Below are positions 35,225 to 44,069 of a stretch of 64,000 nucleotides of DNA, piece after piece. The notes below the pieces were generated by a model that worked only from the letters and a program-made list of their open reading frames with translations, was not told where the DNA came from and ran no database searches. Each line of letters begins with the position of its first letter. Position 1 is the stretch's first letter. The translations under genes and the position numbers were made by a program. The stretch is taken from positions 1-64,000 of the forward strand of contig NZ_QYRT01000017.1 in NCBI RefSeq assembly GCF_004923255.1, written 5' to 3'. The stretch comes from Subtercola vilae (GTDB lineage Bacteria; Actinomycetota; Actinomycetes; Actinomycetales; Microbacteriaceae).

Positions 35225-36669
35225 GTGTCGAACCTTTCGATGTGGATCTGTTTCTCGGGCAGGCCCGCGTCTCGGGCGTCGGCTAAGACTTCGTTTGCCC
35301 ACGCTGCTGGGCCGCAGATGAACAGGTCGGATTCGTGCAGGTGCGGGAAGGTTGACTCGAGGGTGATGTTGTTGGCTAGGGCGTGTGCGGACATCCATGT
35401 TGGGTAGTTCCTGGGCCGTGGGCCGAGCATGGAGAACGCGCTGGCATTGGTGTTCTTGGCGATTTGACCGATTTCCTGCCACAGGTATTGCTGGCTTCCA
35501 TCGCTGCCGCGGAGCAAGATACTGGCCTCGCCGGGTCTGAGTTTGGCGTGCTCGAGCATTGCCCGAATCGGTGTCACACCGATCCCGGCCGCGATCACAG
35601 TCAGGTATGGGGATGTTCTGGCCTGGTCGGTGAAGATTCCGTATGGTCCTTCGATGGACACGAACGTTCCGGTGCGGAGGCGGGTGAGCCGTGATGTGCC
35701 GCGGCCGAGTTCCCGTACCGTGATCCTGACCGTACGGTCAGTGGGCATTGCGGAGAACGAGATCGGGTGGGCATGCCACCAGGTTCGCCGTGACCAGAAC
35801 CGCCAGATCGCGTATTGGCCGCCCTCGGCACCGAGCCTGCGAAGATCAGCACCGGCGAGCTGGATGGAGACCACCCCGGGTGCGATTTTTTCGATGCGTT
35901 CCACTCGCATCCTGTGCCGGAGAGTTCTGATGATCGGGACGGCGAACCGGAATACCGCGATCGCGCCGAACGCGGTGACGTAGAGGCCGATCCAGTAGAT
36001 GCGTTGAAGCGTTCCGTCGGCGAGGACGCCGCCGATGCTGAGCTGATGCGGAAGCGCGGTGAGCACTGCGACATAGCTGAGTAGGTGGATGACATGCCAG
36101 GCTTCGTAAGCGAAGTGGCGACGTACGGCGACCACAGAGGTTACGACGACGCCGAGCAGTAGCCCGGTGCTGATGTAGGCCAGCAGGAGGTCGTTGCCGA
36201 GACCGAAGAAGCTGATCGTTTCGGCTATCACGTTGCTGCCGTCGGTGATTGAGTAGCCGACCGTCAGAAGCAGCCCGTGGCCGAGGATCAGGTACAGTGC
36301 CGGTTTGCCAAGCTTTTTGTGGAGTGCGATTGCCCGGTCTTGGCCCACTGTTTTGTCGATCCATGGCACGCGTGCTGCGAGGAGGAGCATCAGCAGGATG
36401 AGGTCAGTTCCCGCGAGGCCGGTGATGATGCCGGCGGCGGTGATGAACCCGCCCGGGCTGGTGAATTGGCTGGAGCCGCTGTAGGCGAGGTACAAGCTGA
36501 CCGATAGCGCGACGGAGACCCAGCAGAGTATTCCCATCAGGTCAGCGGCGCGCGCCCGGGCACGGTAGTTCCGGGCGCGTTGCCGCGCAGCGATTACCGT
36601 TTCGCGGCTCAGCGGGCCATCCTGTCGCGCACGTTTCGAGGTGCGGGGATGCGCGGTGCTGGTTGCCAC
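35221..36669 (-). CDS. Ferric reductase-like transmembrane flavoprotein
   Basis: 482 residues. Six membrane segments at about 40-250 form a ferric reductase-like heme domain with paired histidines (ALHKKLG, LILGHGLLL; EAWHVIHLLSY, ALPHQLS). A FAD-binding domain follows (WHAHPISFSAMP) and an NAD-binding domain (VIAAGIGVTPIRAMLEHA, DLFICGPAAWANE). It would pass NAD(P)H electrons across the membrane to the FMN-binding protein. The stop overlaps that gene's ATG (ATGA). First gene of the operon; the two-component system lies 120 bp upstream. Confidence 0.88.
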   Translation of the reverse strand: MATSTAHPRTSKRARQDGPLSRETVIAARQRARNYRARARAADLMGILCWVSVALSVSLYLAYSGSSQFTSPGGFITAAGIITGLAGTDLILLMLLLAARVPWIDKTVGQDRAIALHKKLGKPALYLILGHGLLLTVGYSITDGSNVIAETISFFGLGNDLLLAYISTGLLLGVVVTSVVAVRRHFAYEAWHVIHLLSYVAVLTALPHQLSIGGVLADGTLQRIYWIGLYVTAFGAIAVFRFAVPIIRTLRHRMRVERIEKIAPGVVSIQLAGADLRRLGAEGGQYAIWRFWSRRTWWHAHPISFSAMPTDRTVRITVRELGRGTSRLTRLRTGTFVSIEGPYGIFTDQARTSPYLTVIAAGIGVTPIRAMLEHAKLRPGEASILLRGSDGSQQYLWQEIGQIAKNTNASAFSMLGPRPRNYPTWMSAHALANNITLESTFPHLHESDLFICGPAAWANEVLADARDAGLPEKQIHIERFDT

Positions 36670-36683
36670 GGTTCTCTCCCTGT

Positions 36684-36726
36684 CTCAGATGACGCTCACC
36701 CCGAGCGGATGCGGGGTGGTTCTGAG
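36684..36726. other. Nested hairpin upstream of the reductase operon
   Basis: Outer arms CTCAG/CTGAG and inner arms CACCCC/GGGGTG. There is no T-tract, so it is more likely an operator or leader structure than a terminator. Confidence 0.5.
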
Positions 36727-36788
36727 GAGAGCTTGACGTTGCATCTCGGGTAGACGATGAGGTTCACGGACGAAAGCTGCACGAGATT

Positions 36789-38150
36789 TCATACATTCGC
36801 TATCAGCACTTCCACGATGAGACCGGTTGGCTGCCGATTGGTGAGCGTGATCGTCCCTTCGGCGCGGTCCAGGATGGTGTGCACGAGGGCGAGACCGAGT
36901 CCGCTACCCGAAATACCGGAGCCTTGTGCTGTGTCCGGTTGGGAGAATCGTTCGAATGCGTGCGGGATGAACTCTTCCGGCATTCCGGTGCCCTCATCCG
37001 TGATGATAAGGCGCAGTGCGGAGGCAGTTTGGTCCAGCGCGACGGTGATGTTTCCGGTACCTCCGGACGCGTTCAGGGCATTGATGAGCAGGTTATCGAG
37101 CACCTGACCGAATGCTGTCGGGGTCAGCAGGCATTTCTGCTCGGGTGAAACAATAGTGTCCTCGAACTCGATGGTCACCTGTCCGGCACCGGCGATCATC
37201 CGGGCCCGGTCGATCGCGCTCATCAGTTCGGTGACCAATTCACCTGCCGTTGACGTCTCATGCGGGTTTTGCTTCTCACCTGCCGCGTCTAACCGAGACA
37301 GCTCAAGAAGATTGCTGGCGAGCCTCGCGAGCCGCGATAAGGATGCTTCGGCTGCGAGGACCTCTTTTTCAAGCGCGGCGGCGTCACCGAAGTGGGTGTG
37401 GGCGAGTTCTAACTGCGCTGACATGACAGCGATCGGGGTGCGGAGCTCGTGGCTTGCATCGGAGATCATCTGCCGTTCACGGACGGCTGTTCCTCTGACT
37501 CGGCGGAGGAAGTTATTGAGGGTGGCGGCCAGGGCGGAGAGTTCATCGTTCGCCGGGCCTACGGGGAGTTCATCGTCGCTGTCGGTTTCGCTGAGAATCT
37601 CTGCCGAGGCGCGCATCTTGGTGACCGGCCGAAGTGCGAGGGTGGTCAGCAACCATGCCGCGAACGTGAAAACCACCAAGATTCCGGCAAGCGCGACGGC
37701 GAGACGGCGATCGACCTCGCTGACGGTGAGATTGCTTGTTGCACTGCTTCGGACTGCCCATAGCTGCCACACTCCGGACGGTGTGGCCAGGGTCTTACCG
37801 ACGACCGTGTAGCTCCCCGCGGCGCTGGTGAGGGTGAAGGTGTCATCGCCGGAAGAATGATCGTGCAGGGCGTCCCGAATACCGGTCGGCACGGTATCGA
37901 CTCGGTAGGCCCCGCCAGGGTCTCTCACCAACACGAGGATGCCGGCGGCGGGCGGGTCGGGTGTCTCGTTGGGGTTGTTTCGAATGTCAGACATGAATGC
38001 TTCTAGATCGCTTGCCGCAAGCGTCCGATCGGACTGGGCGGTGACGGTCAGCATCTGAAGATGAATGCCGACGCCGACCAAGATCAGAAGGGCCGCTGCC
38101 ACCAGTGCGCTACCCAGGGTGATGCGTACGCGAATGGATAGGGCCCGCAT
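36789..38150 (-). CDS. Two-component sensor histidine kinase
   Basis: 453 residues. Membrane segments at about 10-30 and 158-180 bracket an extracytoplasmic sensor of 125 residues without a recognised domain. HAMP, then the H-box DASHELRTPIAVM, N-box DNLLINALNAS, and G boxes DEGTGMPEEF and GSGLGLALVHTIL. The ATG overlaps the response-regulator stop (TGATG). Its place upstream of the reductase/flavinylation operon, same strand, suggests it controls it. Confidence 0.93.
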   Translation of the reverse strand: MRALSIRVRITLGSALVAAALLILVGVGIHLQMLTVTAQSDRTLAASDLEAFMSDIRNNPNETPDPPAAGILVLVRDPGGAYRVDTVPTGIRDALHDHSSGDDTFTLTSAAGSYTVVGKTLATPSGVWQLWAVRSSATSNLTVSEVDRRLAVALAGILVVFTFAAWLLTTLALRPVTKMRASAEILSETDSDDELPVGPANDELSALAATLNNFLRRVRGTAVRERQMISDASHELRTPIAVMSAQLELAHTHFGDAAALEKEVLAAEASLSRLARLASNLLELSRLDAAGEKQNPHETSTAGELVTELMSAIDRARMIAGAGQVTIEFEDTIVSPEQKCLLTPTAFGQVLDNLLINALNASGGTGNITVALDQTASALRLIITDEGTGMPEEFIPHAFERFSQPDTAQGSGISGSGLGLALVHTILDRAEGTITLTNRQPTGLIVEVLIANV

Positions 38151-38842
38151 CAGCGGTCGATCGTGGTGCTGGCCTCGTCAAGCTGATAGCCGGCCCCTCG
38201 AACGGTTGTAATTTTGACCCGGGCGGCAGCAGCATCAAGTTTCCGGCGCACGTAGCTGACGTATTGATCTACCAAGGTAGGTTCAAAAAACTGCGCAGAG
38301 CCCCACACCTCTTCAAGAATTTTGGTCCGGGTGAACACGGTTCCGGGTTGCGAGGCAAGCAACCGGAGCAAAGCGAACTCTTTCAAACTCAGCGAGATGG
38401 GTTTACCGTCGACCAGTGCTCTGACGGCAGCGGAATCAACGGTCAGGTTGCCGATGCTTAGCGAGGTCGTGCCACCTGCTTCATCGCGGCGAATGTGGGC
38501 CCGGAGTCGGGCGTTCAACTCGGCCACAGCGAACGGCTTCGTCAGATAATCGTCCGCGCCCAGATCCAAGCCGGTGATCCTGTCTTCGACACCATCTCGT
38601 GCCGTGAGCATAATGATCGGCAAACGGTTGCCGGACTCACGGATACGCCTGCAGAGCTCGAATCCGCTCATCTTCGGCAGCATCACGTCTATTGCTGCGG
38701 CCGTGAACGTTTCATTGCTCAACGCGATCAGCGCATCCATACCGTTCGTGACCAGCACAACTGTGTGGCCCTCACCGGCGAGCCCCCGCTCAATCAGGGC
38801 GCCCATCTCCGGGTCGTCCTCAACGACGAGCACTCGTGACAC
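38150..38842 (-). CDS. OmpR-family response regulator
   Basis: 230 residues from GTG 38842, with GGAGGT four bases upstream; a TTG at 38854 overlaps this ribosome site and is less likely. Receiver domain with acidic E8 D9 D10 and acceptor D52 (AAIDVMLPKMSG), Lys in LTKPFAVAEL, then a C-terminal winged helix (LSLKEFALLRLLASQPG, VDQYVSYVRRKLD, TVRGAGYQLDE). Coupled to the kinase gene. Confidence 0.95.
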   Translation of the reverse strand: MSRVLVVEDDPEMGALIERGLAGEGHTVVLVTNGMDALIALSNETFTAAAIDVMLPKMSGFELCRRIRESGNRLPIIMLTARDGVEDRITGLDLGADDYLTKPFAVAELNARLRAHIRRDEAGGTTSLSIGNLTVDSAAVRALVDGKPISLSLKEFALLRLLASQPGTVFTRTKILEEVWGSAQFFEPTLVDQYVSYVRRKLDAAAARVKITTVRGAGYQLDEASTTIDR

Positions 38843-38900
38843 GCTCACCTCCAAGCACCGCCCGTAATTGTTTCACTTGACCAGTCGTTCACGCTGGCAC

Positions 38901-39638
38901 CTAGACGACACCGGACGTACCCAGGGCGGATCCGATCGCGAATGTTGCAAGAAGCGCTAGAGCACCCCCGATGACGACTCGCAATGTTCCCCTCAAGACC
39001 CTGGCGCCGCCGAGTATCGCCCCCGTGACGCCCGTTGCGGCGAGGGCGATGAGCACAACAACGAACGTCACTGGCACGCGCAAAGGTTCGGGTGGCAGGA
39101 GGATAGCGAGCAACGGCAGAACACCGCCGATGAGGAAGGAGAGTGCAGATGCCCCTGCCGCGCTCCACGGGCTGACGACGTCGCTTTCGTCGATGTTCAG
39201 CTCCATTGCGAGGTGGGCTTTGAGTGCATCCTTGTTGGTGAGTTCCACGGCCACCTGTTTCGCCGTCTGAGCCGATAGACCTCGGCCTTCGTAGAGTCCT
39301 GCCAGTTCTTCGAGTTCACCGTCGGGGTCGTCTCGGAGCTCAGCGCGTTCTTTTTCAATCAGAGCGTGCTGCGAGTCTCGTTGCGTGCTGACGGACACAT
39401 ACTCACCAAGCGCCATCGATATTGCACCGCCCACAAGTGCGGCGCTGCCGGCGGCGAGGATTACCGGTGCCGCAGAACTCGCCCCGGCAACGCCAACAAC
39501 GATCGCGGCAACCGACACGATGCCGTCGTTAGCTCCGAGCACTCCGGCGCGAAGCCAGTTCAAACGACCAGAGAGGCCGCCGAAATGGGGTTCATCTTCT
39601 TGGGGGGAGACGGATGCGTCGGGAGATGAGGTGCTCAT
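38901..39638 (-). CDS. VIT/CCC1-family iron/manganese transporter
   Basis: 245 residues from ATG 39638. VIT1-like: LNWLRAGVLGANDGIVSVAAIVVG (first helix with the metal-path Asp-Gly), MALGEYVSVSTQRDSQHALIEKE, a cytosolic helical insert rich in Glu, and three C-terminal helices. Members move Fe2+ or Mn2+ out of the cytosol. Together with the Nramp-like gene at 51 kb it fits a metal-handling theme. Confidence 0.9.
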   Translation of the reverse strand: MSTSSPDASVSPQEDEPHFGGLSGRLNWLRAGVLGANDGIVSVAAIVVGVAGASSAAPVILAAGSAALVGGAISMALGEYVSVSTQRDSQHALIEKERAELRDDPDGELEELAGLYEGRGLSAQTAKQVAVELTNKDALKAHLAMELNIDESDVVSPWSAAGASALSFLIGGVLPLLAILLPPEPLRVPVTFVVVLIALAATGVTGAILGGARVLRGTLRVVIGGALALLATFAIGSALGTSGVV

Positions 39639-39689
39639 TCCCACACACTAAGCAGTTCCTGCTGCCATGACCAGGGTGGGAAGCCTAAC

Positions 39690-40202
39690 CTACGCGTTTG
39701 GCTCCCAGCTGGGTTTCAGCTTGGGGCGTTGCGGTGCGATCAGAACAAGCGCGGGGAAGGTGATCAGGGCGAGAGCAAAATGCATGATCACGAGGGCAAC
39801 AACCGCAAATACCGGCTGGCCCTTGTACAAAATCCACGCATCAGGTGCCAGACCGACAACGGTGACAAGCACTGTGAGCCATAAGAACGGACGGCGGGCG
39901 TTCGATGATATAAGGCATATCAGTGGCCACGAGATGCAGGCCAGCACGACTCCGATGATGGTCAGTTTGCCGTAATCCGCAAACCGGAAATGGTCGTAGC
40001 CCGCGATGGATGGCCAAAGCGTTGAGGAGGCCGCGGCTATGGCTGCGCAAGCCAAGAGAGAAAGAACAACTGCGACGATCGTGGCAATGACGAACCTGAC
40101 CACGCCCGGCTGCGCCCCGCCGAGCGGCAGATCAAACCCTGCCCTAGTCAAGACAGTGCCACCCCGTGGAAGCGATGGTCCATTCGCTTTATCATCGTCC
40201 AT
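39690..40202 (-). CDS. DUF6069-like four-helix membrane protein
   Basis: 170 residues. An N-terminal cytosolic segment, then four membrane spans, the first VVRFVIATIVAVVLSLLACAAIAA and the last VFAVVALVIMHFALALITFPALVLI, with a polar extracellular loop after the first. Matches my memory of actinobacterial DUF6069 proteins, function unknown. Confidence 0.7.
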   Translation of the reverse strand: MDDDKANGPSLPRGGTVLTRAGFDLPLGGAQPGVVRFVIATIVAVVLSLLACAAIAAASSTLWPSIAGYDHFRFADYGKLTIIGVVLACISWPLICLISSNARRPFLWLTVLVTVVGLAPDAWILYKGQPVFAVVALVIMHFALALITFPALVLIAPQRPKLKPSWEPNA

Positions 40203-40740
40203 GCGTCCGGTCTGTCCCTAGCCAGTCTCAAATCAGCGTGCGTCGACTCGATTTGGCGAGCATACCCATGTGTTGGCGTAGGAAACAGAATCATTCGAAT
40301 ACTCGATAGTTTTCGACGTCACGAAACTACCCGGCGCCGCTTTGCGGACTCGCAGTGGCAACGGCAGTGGCAGAAGTTGCTGAGCGGCGTAGGCCCACCT
40401 TTAGGCGGTACCGATACTGATGCCCGGGAGGCGGCTGACCACCGCCGCGGAACCTGGAACGCCAGGTGACTACGCGCGTCGGCCGATGTCCGGTGGAATG
40501 CCGAGACCTCGGAGCCGCTACGCGACCCAGGCTACGGTAAGGCCCGATCTCAACTGCCACCTATAGACGCAAGCCATGTGATCAATCATTAGAACGATGC
40601 CGGTTCGCCCTGCAGTCAGCTACCTTCGAGTGGAACGCTGCCGCTGTTGCTCCTGGCGTTGTGGCCTGACGCATGCCGTCTTTTGGCCCGTCAAGGATCA
40701 GACCGAGAAAGGTGGGACACCAACGATCAGCCTCCCGACG
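40203..40740. other. Gene-free stretch
   Basis: Only short overlapping frames of low quality. Left of the PAP2/IS21 debris; probably intergenic or recombination scar. Confidence 0.5.
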
Positions 40741-40892
40741 GAGATAAGGAGTCTCTTCGTTTCGACTTTGCAGTGTCGAAAGCCTGAAGTGTGACCGTCA
40801 CGGAGAATGCGGATCAGGGGCGCAACGGTGATGGCCCAGATGATGGACGCGATGACTTCGCTCGGAAAGTGCACGCCGTCGATGACGAGCGC
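40741..40892 (-). pseudogene. PAP2 phosphatase fragment 2
   Basis: Minus strand reads ALVIDGVHFPSEVIASIIWA, ITVAPLIRIL, continuing to a degenerate C-terminus that still aligns with the intact gene (CGAAACGAAGA). Almost identical to 30581-30704 in inverted orientation; only the last 50 codons of a PAP2 protein are present. Confidence 0.85.
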
Positions 40893-40926
40893 GATTGGGT
40901 CGGCACTTGCCGGCGATCGATGGCAT

Positions 40927-41614
40927 GTTGACCACGAATCTAACGGCGCCGAGGAAGCAGCGCCACATTGCACGGCCTGTCTTTGCCCGGCTAGCGGAAA
41001 AGCATGGTGCGACTGAGTTGTCGTGCTCCGCTGTCCGGGACTACGTGCGGGAACGGCGGGCACACGTTGGAGGCGGAGGCCGGCCGGCACGATGACGCGT
41101 TCGTGCCCCAGTTGCACGCGCCCGGCGCGGAAGCAGAAGTTAATTTCGGTGACGACTACGTGATTCTCGCTGGAGTGAAAACGAAGTGTCACATATCTGT
41201 GACGCTGGCAAGCGGTGCACGGGTGTACTCGACCCAAGGCTGGGAGGCGTTTCTGAAAGGTCACATCGATGCATTCGAAACAATCAGTCGGACCCCTTCC
41301 CTACCCGGCACATCAGGTCCGACAACGTCAGCAGGGCGGTCACGAGCGTGCAGTCCGGCACCGGCCGGTGCCGGACTGAGAAGCCGAGCCGGGTGCTTTT
41401 TTGCTCGCACTACGGCTTCGACCGTTCTACGGCCCGCCCGGTATCGATGGCGCACACAAAAAGGGGGGGGCATCGAGCCGGGCGTGGCCTTGACGCCCCG
41501 TGTTGACAGGTCGAGCCTGATCACGGTGCGGATGGCGAAGTACTCCGTACCGCAGGGCAAAGTGACCGAGGGCTTGTCACTTCGCGCCTCAGAACTGGTC
41601 GTGGGACGGCCGTA
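40927..41614 (+). pseudogene. IS21 istA remnant
   Basis: Pieces of IstA in shifting frames: TAPRKQRHIARPVFARLAEK, HGATELS, DDAFVPQLHAPGAEAEVNFG, STQGWEAFLKGHIDAFETI, IRSDNVSRAVTSV and, after a deletion, TVRMAKYSVPQGK. No intact catalytic core. Different in sequence from the complete IS21 element at 3743. Confidence 0.8.
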
Positions 41615-41635
41615 AGGCAGCGAATCCAACGGCGG

Positions 41636-42274
41636 TCAAAAAGTTTCCCGCCCCAGCGGGCGGGCATGGTCGTTCGTGCGCAGCGAGCGTTGGCGGAGTG
41701 AACGTGCGATTGCCGCGATCGCGGCGATCGCTGCGCCGAAGCCGAGTGATGCGAGGAGACCGATGATGGGTTTGGAGGCGAACATCGTCCCGAACGTGGT
41801 TGCGACAACAACGTGGTAGAGGGTGTAGATCGAGGCTGCCAGGAGGGAGAGGGGAAGAAACCGGCGAACGGAGAGTCCGCTTGCGCCTGCGGTCATGGTG
41901 ACCGCTACTCGGGCGGAGGGGATAAATTTCGCGACGATCAGGATGGGTCCTGGCCGATTTGCGATTTGGCCAGCGGCCCAGGAAAGTACTTGGGCGACTT
42001 TGGGTCGCCGGGTCCACTTCCATCGGGTCATGCCGAGGTGTCGGCCGATGAGGAACGCGATGCCGTCGCCGACAACAGTGGCCGCGGTCCCGACAAGCAG
42101 AACGGTCAGCGGAGCGGGCCCATGCCCAGTCGCGCCGAGAGTCGCGAGGGCGACAACGGTGGTCTCTCCGGGAACGAGGGGGAAGAACCCGTCGATGATG
42201 AGCAACAGGGCCAACACGACCAACGCCCACGGCGATAACGCCAATGAATAGATGAAGTCCGGCAAGCTGCTCAC
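41636..42274 (-). CDS. DedA-family membrane protein
   Basis: 212 residues from GTG 42274 (VSSLPDFIYSLALSP). DedA/VTT features: LLIIDGFFPLVPGETTVVALA, GDGIAFLIGRHLG and the amphipathic basic segment FIPSARVAVTMTAGASGLSVRRFL. Family members are implicated in undecaprenyl-phosphate or phospholipid flipping and envelope stress resistance. Followed by a PAP2 phosphatase gene on the same strand, a combination common in lipid-carrier recycling. Confidence 0.88.
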   Translation of the reverse strand: MSSLPDFIYSLALSPWALVVLALLLIIDGFFPLVPGETTVVALATLGATGHGPAPLTVLLVGTAATVVGDGIAFLIGRHLGMTRWKWTRRPKVAQVLSWAAGQIANRPGPILIVAKFIPSARVAVTMTAGASGLSVRRFLPLSLLAASIYTLYHVVVATTFGTMFASKPIIGLLASLGFGAAIAAIAAIARSLRQRSLRTNDHARPLGRETF

Positions 42275-42445
42275 CCGGCTGACTCTTCCAGTTCGTCCTG
42301 AGAATCGGCCCACGGCTGTGGGTCGTCGGGCGCTCGAGCAGCCATGAAACCACCTCACCCGAAGGGTCACAACTCTCCGACTCCCGCTACGCCGCTTTGT
42401 CTAGAGCGTGAAGATCAAAGGCCGAGGATCAGATACAAGTGCCAA

Positions 42446-43198
42446 TTAGCTCTCAGGCGAGGATAAGGACTTTCTTCGTTTCGAAGTTGCATTGCCGAAA
42501 GCCTTGAGTATCACGGCCACCCAGATTATGCGGATGAGGGGCGCCACGGTAATGCCCCAGACGATGGACGCGATGACGTCGCTCGGAAAGTGCACACCGT
42601 CAATGACCAGTGCTGTGCCAACACCAAAGATCAGCACTCCCCCAATGGTGCCGACGATCCAGCGGTTTCGCCTGGAAGCGAGTCCCAACACGATCGTGAC
42701 GATGAGGGCTGTTGCGAAGGCGGCGTGGCCGCTGGGGTATGAGGCGTCGATTTGGGCGGGGTCGAAAGGGAAGGGCAGGAGAGCAGCGTCCGGTCGCGGC
42801 CTGTGCACGATCAGTTTGACGACTGCCAAGGAGACCCACGTCCCGGCGATCGTTACGGCGAAGGTCGACGCTACGCGGAGGCTCCGAGTAATCGCGGCGA
42901 TGATGGCGGTGAAAACGGCAGTGCCGACGATCGCCGGTGCCGGGCCGAAGGTTTGATAGACCGCGTTCGCTAGAGAGCCAACAGCGCCATGATGGTGGGC
43001 GTTCAAAACTTGGACGATAGCGAAGTCGACGTGAGTGGTGCGGATGAGGAGGCCGACGATGAGAACAACAAGGACCCCGATGGCTGCGGTCCAGATGATT
43101 CGCGCCAAGTGAGCCGGAAAAGAGACGAGGAGCGTTTGGAACAAGCTTCGGGATCGACATTGCGACGATTGATGGACAGGGGTTGGCTGTACCGTCAT
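42446..43198 (-). CDS. PAP2-family lipid phosphatase
   Basis: 250 residues, about six membrane spans. The three phosphatase motifs are visible: KLIVHRPRP, YPSGHAAFAT and GVHFPSDVIAS with the catalytic histidines. Such enzymes dephosphorylate undecaprenyl pyrophosphate or phosphatidate. The ATG overlaps the chrB-like stop (ATGA). Two partial copies of its 3' end exist at 30.6 and 40.8 kb. Confidence 0.92.
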   Translation of the reverse strand: MTVQPTPVHQSSQCRSRSLFQTLLVSFPAHLARIIWTAAIGVLVVLIVGLLIRTTHVDFAIVQVLNAHHHGAVGSLANAVYQTFGPAPAIVGTAVFTAIIAAITRSLRVASTFAVTIAGTWVSLAVVKLIVHRPRPDAALLPFPFDPAQIDASYPSGHAAFATALIVTIVLGLASRRNRWIVGTIGGVLIFGVGTALVIDGVHFPSDVIASIVWGITVAPLIRIIWVAVILKAFGNATSKRRKSLSSPES

Positions 43199-43782
43199 GC
43201 CTCAGCCGCCTCAGCCGACTCTGCCATCGAATCAGACGAAACGCGCATGGCGTCGTAGACCAGGCCGGCGTAGTGATTGAGCGAGGCGATGCTTCGTTCC
43301 AGGGCATCGCGAGCAGCTGATGCTTCGGACGTGGCGATGTCCGCGAACTGGCGTTTATCGAGCTCGAGGATCCAGCGCTGCAACCGTCCGAGACTTTGCT
43401 CTTCCTCCTCCAGCTCACCGAAGGTAAATTTTTGCTTGGCGATCTCTCTGTCGATTTCGCCCTGGAACTTGCCACAATCGGCGATGAACTCTTTCCATTC
43501 GTCCCGCCGAGCCGCCTCGAACAGCTCCGGAAGCATAACCCCAGATGTCACGTCACGAGGCTGTGTTGCGAGAACGGCCAACGCGCCGCCTCCTTTCTCG
43601 CAGAGATGCGCGACACGAGCGATCGCGGGATCAAACTTCGGATCCTGCGGTAACGCCCATGCACCCGAGGAGATCGGGACAGCGCCCGCTTTACGAAGCT
43701 CCCGCCAAACGGCGACCCGATGACGAGACGGTTCAGCCGGCATGCGGCTGATTAGGATCAGCCACTGATTATCATCATTCAT
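43195..43782 (-). CDS. ChrB N-terminal-domain protein (chromate-resistance-associated)
   Basis: 195 residues. The ChrB_N pattern: WLILISRMPAEPSRHRVAVWRELRKAGAVPISSGAWALP, then coiled-coil-like EIAKQKFTFGELEEEEQSLGRLQRWILELD. Full ChrB has an additional C-terminal domain; here only the N-terminal domain is present. No chrA transporter is adjacent, so a chromate role is not established. A 16-bp palindrome lies 9 bp upstream of the ATG. Confidence 0.8.
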   Translation of the reverse strand: MNDDNQWLILISRMPAEPSRHRVAVWRELRKAGAVPISSGAWALPQDPKFDPAIARVAHLCEKGGGALAVLATQPRDVTSGVMLPELFEAARRDEWKEFIADCGKFQGEIDREIAKQKFTFGELEEEEQSLGRLQRWILELDKRQFADIATSEASAARDALERSIASLNHYAGLVYDAMRVSSDSMAESAEAAEA

Positions 43783-43790
43783 CCGCTCAT

Positions 43791-43806
43791 TGTAACAACT
43801 GTTACA
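43791..43806. promoter_or_regulatory. Palindromic operator before the ChrB-like gene
   Basis: TGTAAC-aact-GTTACA. It overlaps a TACAAT -10-like sequence on the minus strand whose start point would fall at or next to the ATG at 43782, so a repressor here would block the ChrB-PAP2 operon. Confidence 0.65.
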
Positions 43807-43960
43807 GTGTAGTTGGCCAGACGTTGCAGTTCACCGAAGGCTGTTATCCGCATTTATCAGAGGTAGCGCTGTTTGTCGCTCTCAGTATGGAATGGTGGCC
43901 TACCGCGTATTTCGCTCTCGGTACGGGCGCCTTGGGGTGGATCTCGTTCCACAACCCTCG

Positions 43961-43987
43961 CAACACACGCGCTCTCCGCGTGTGTTG
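43961..43987. other. Strong hairpin upstream of pbpA
   Basis: CAACACACGCG and its exact complement flank a 5-base loop CTCTC (11-bp stem). No T-tract. It lies in the 260-bp gap between the divergent ChrB-like gene and the PBP gene, in its 5' leader. Confidence 0.7.
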
Positions 43988-44069
43988 CTCGGCCTCTTCG
44001 CTCGGGGTGGAGCTTTCAGCTCAGCGCCAGCGCGTGTGGTTAGCGTGCAGGCAGGGAAGGTGGTCGGGT

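Noticed and set aside
43824-44069. Upstream start for the PBP at 43824
   Set aside because: The first 82 codons do not resemble a PBP N-terminus and contain a strong hairpin; the TTG at 44070 gives the normal PbpA beginning.
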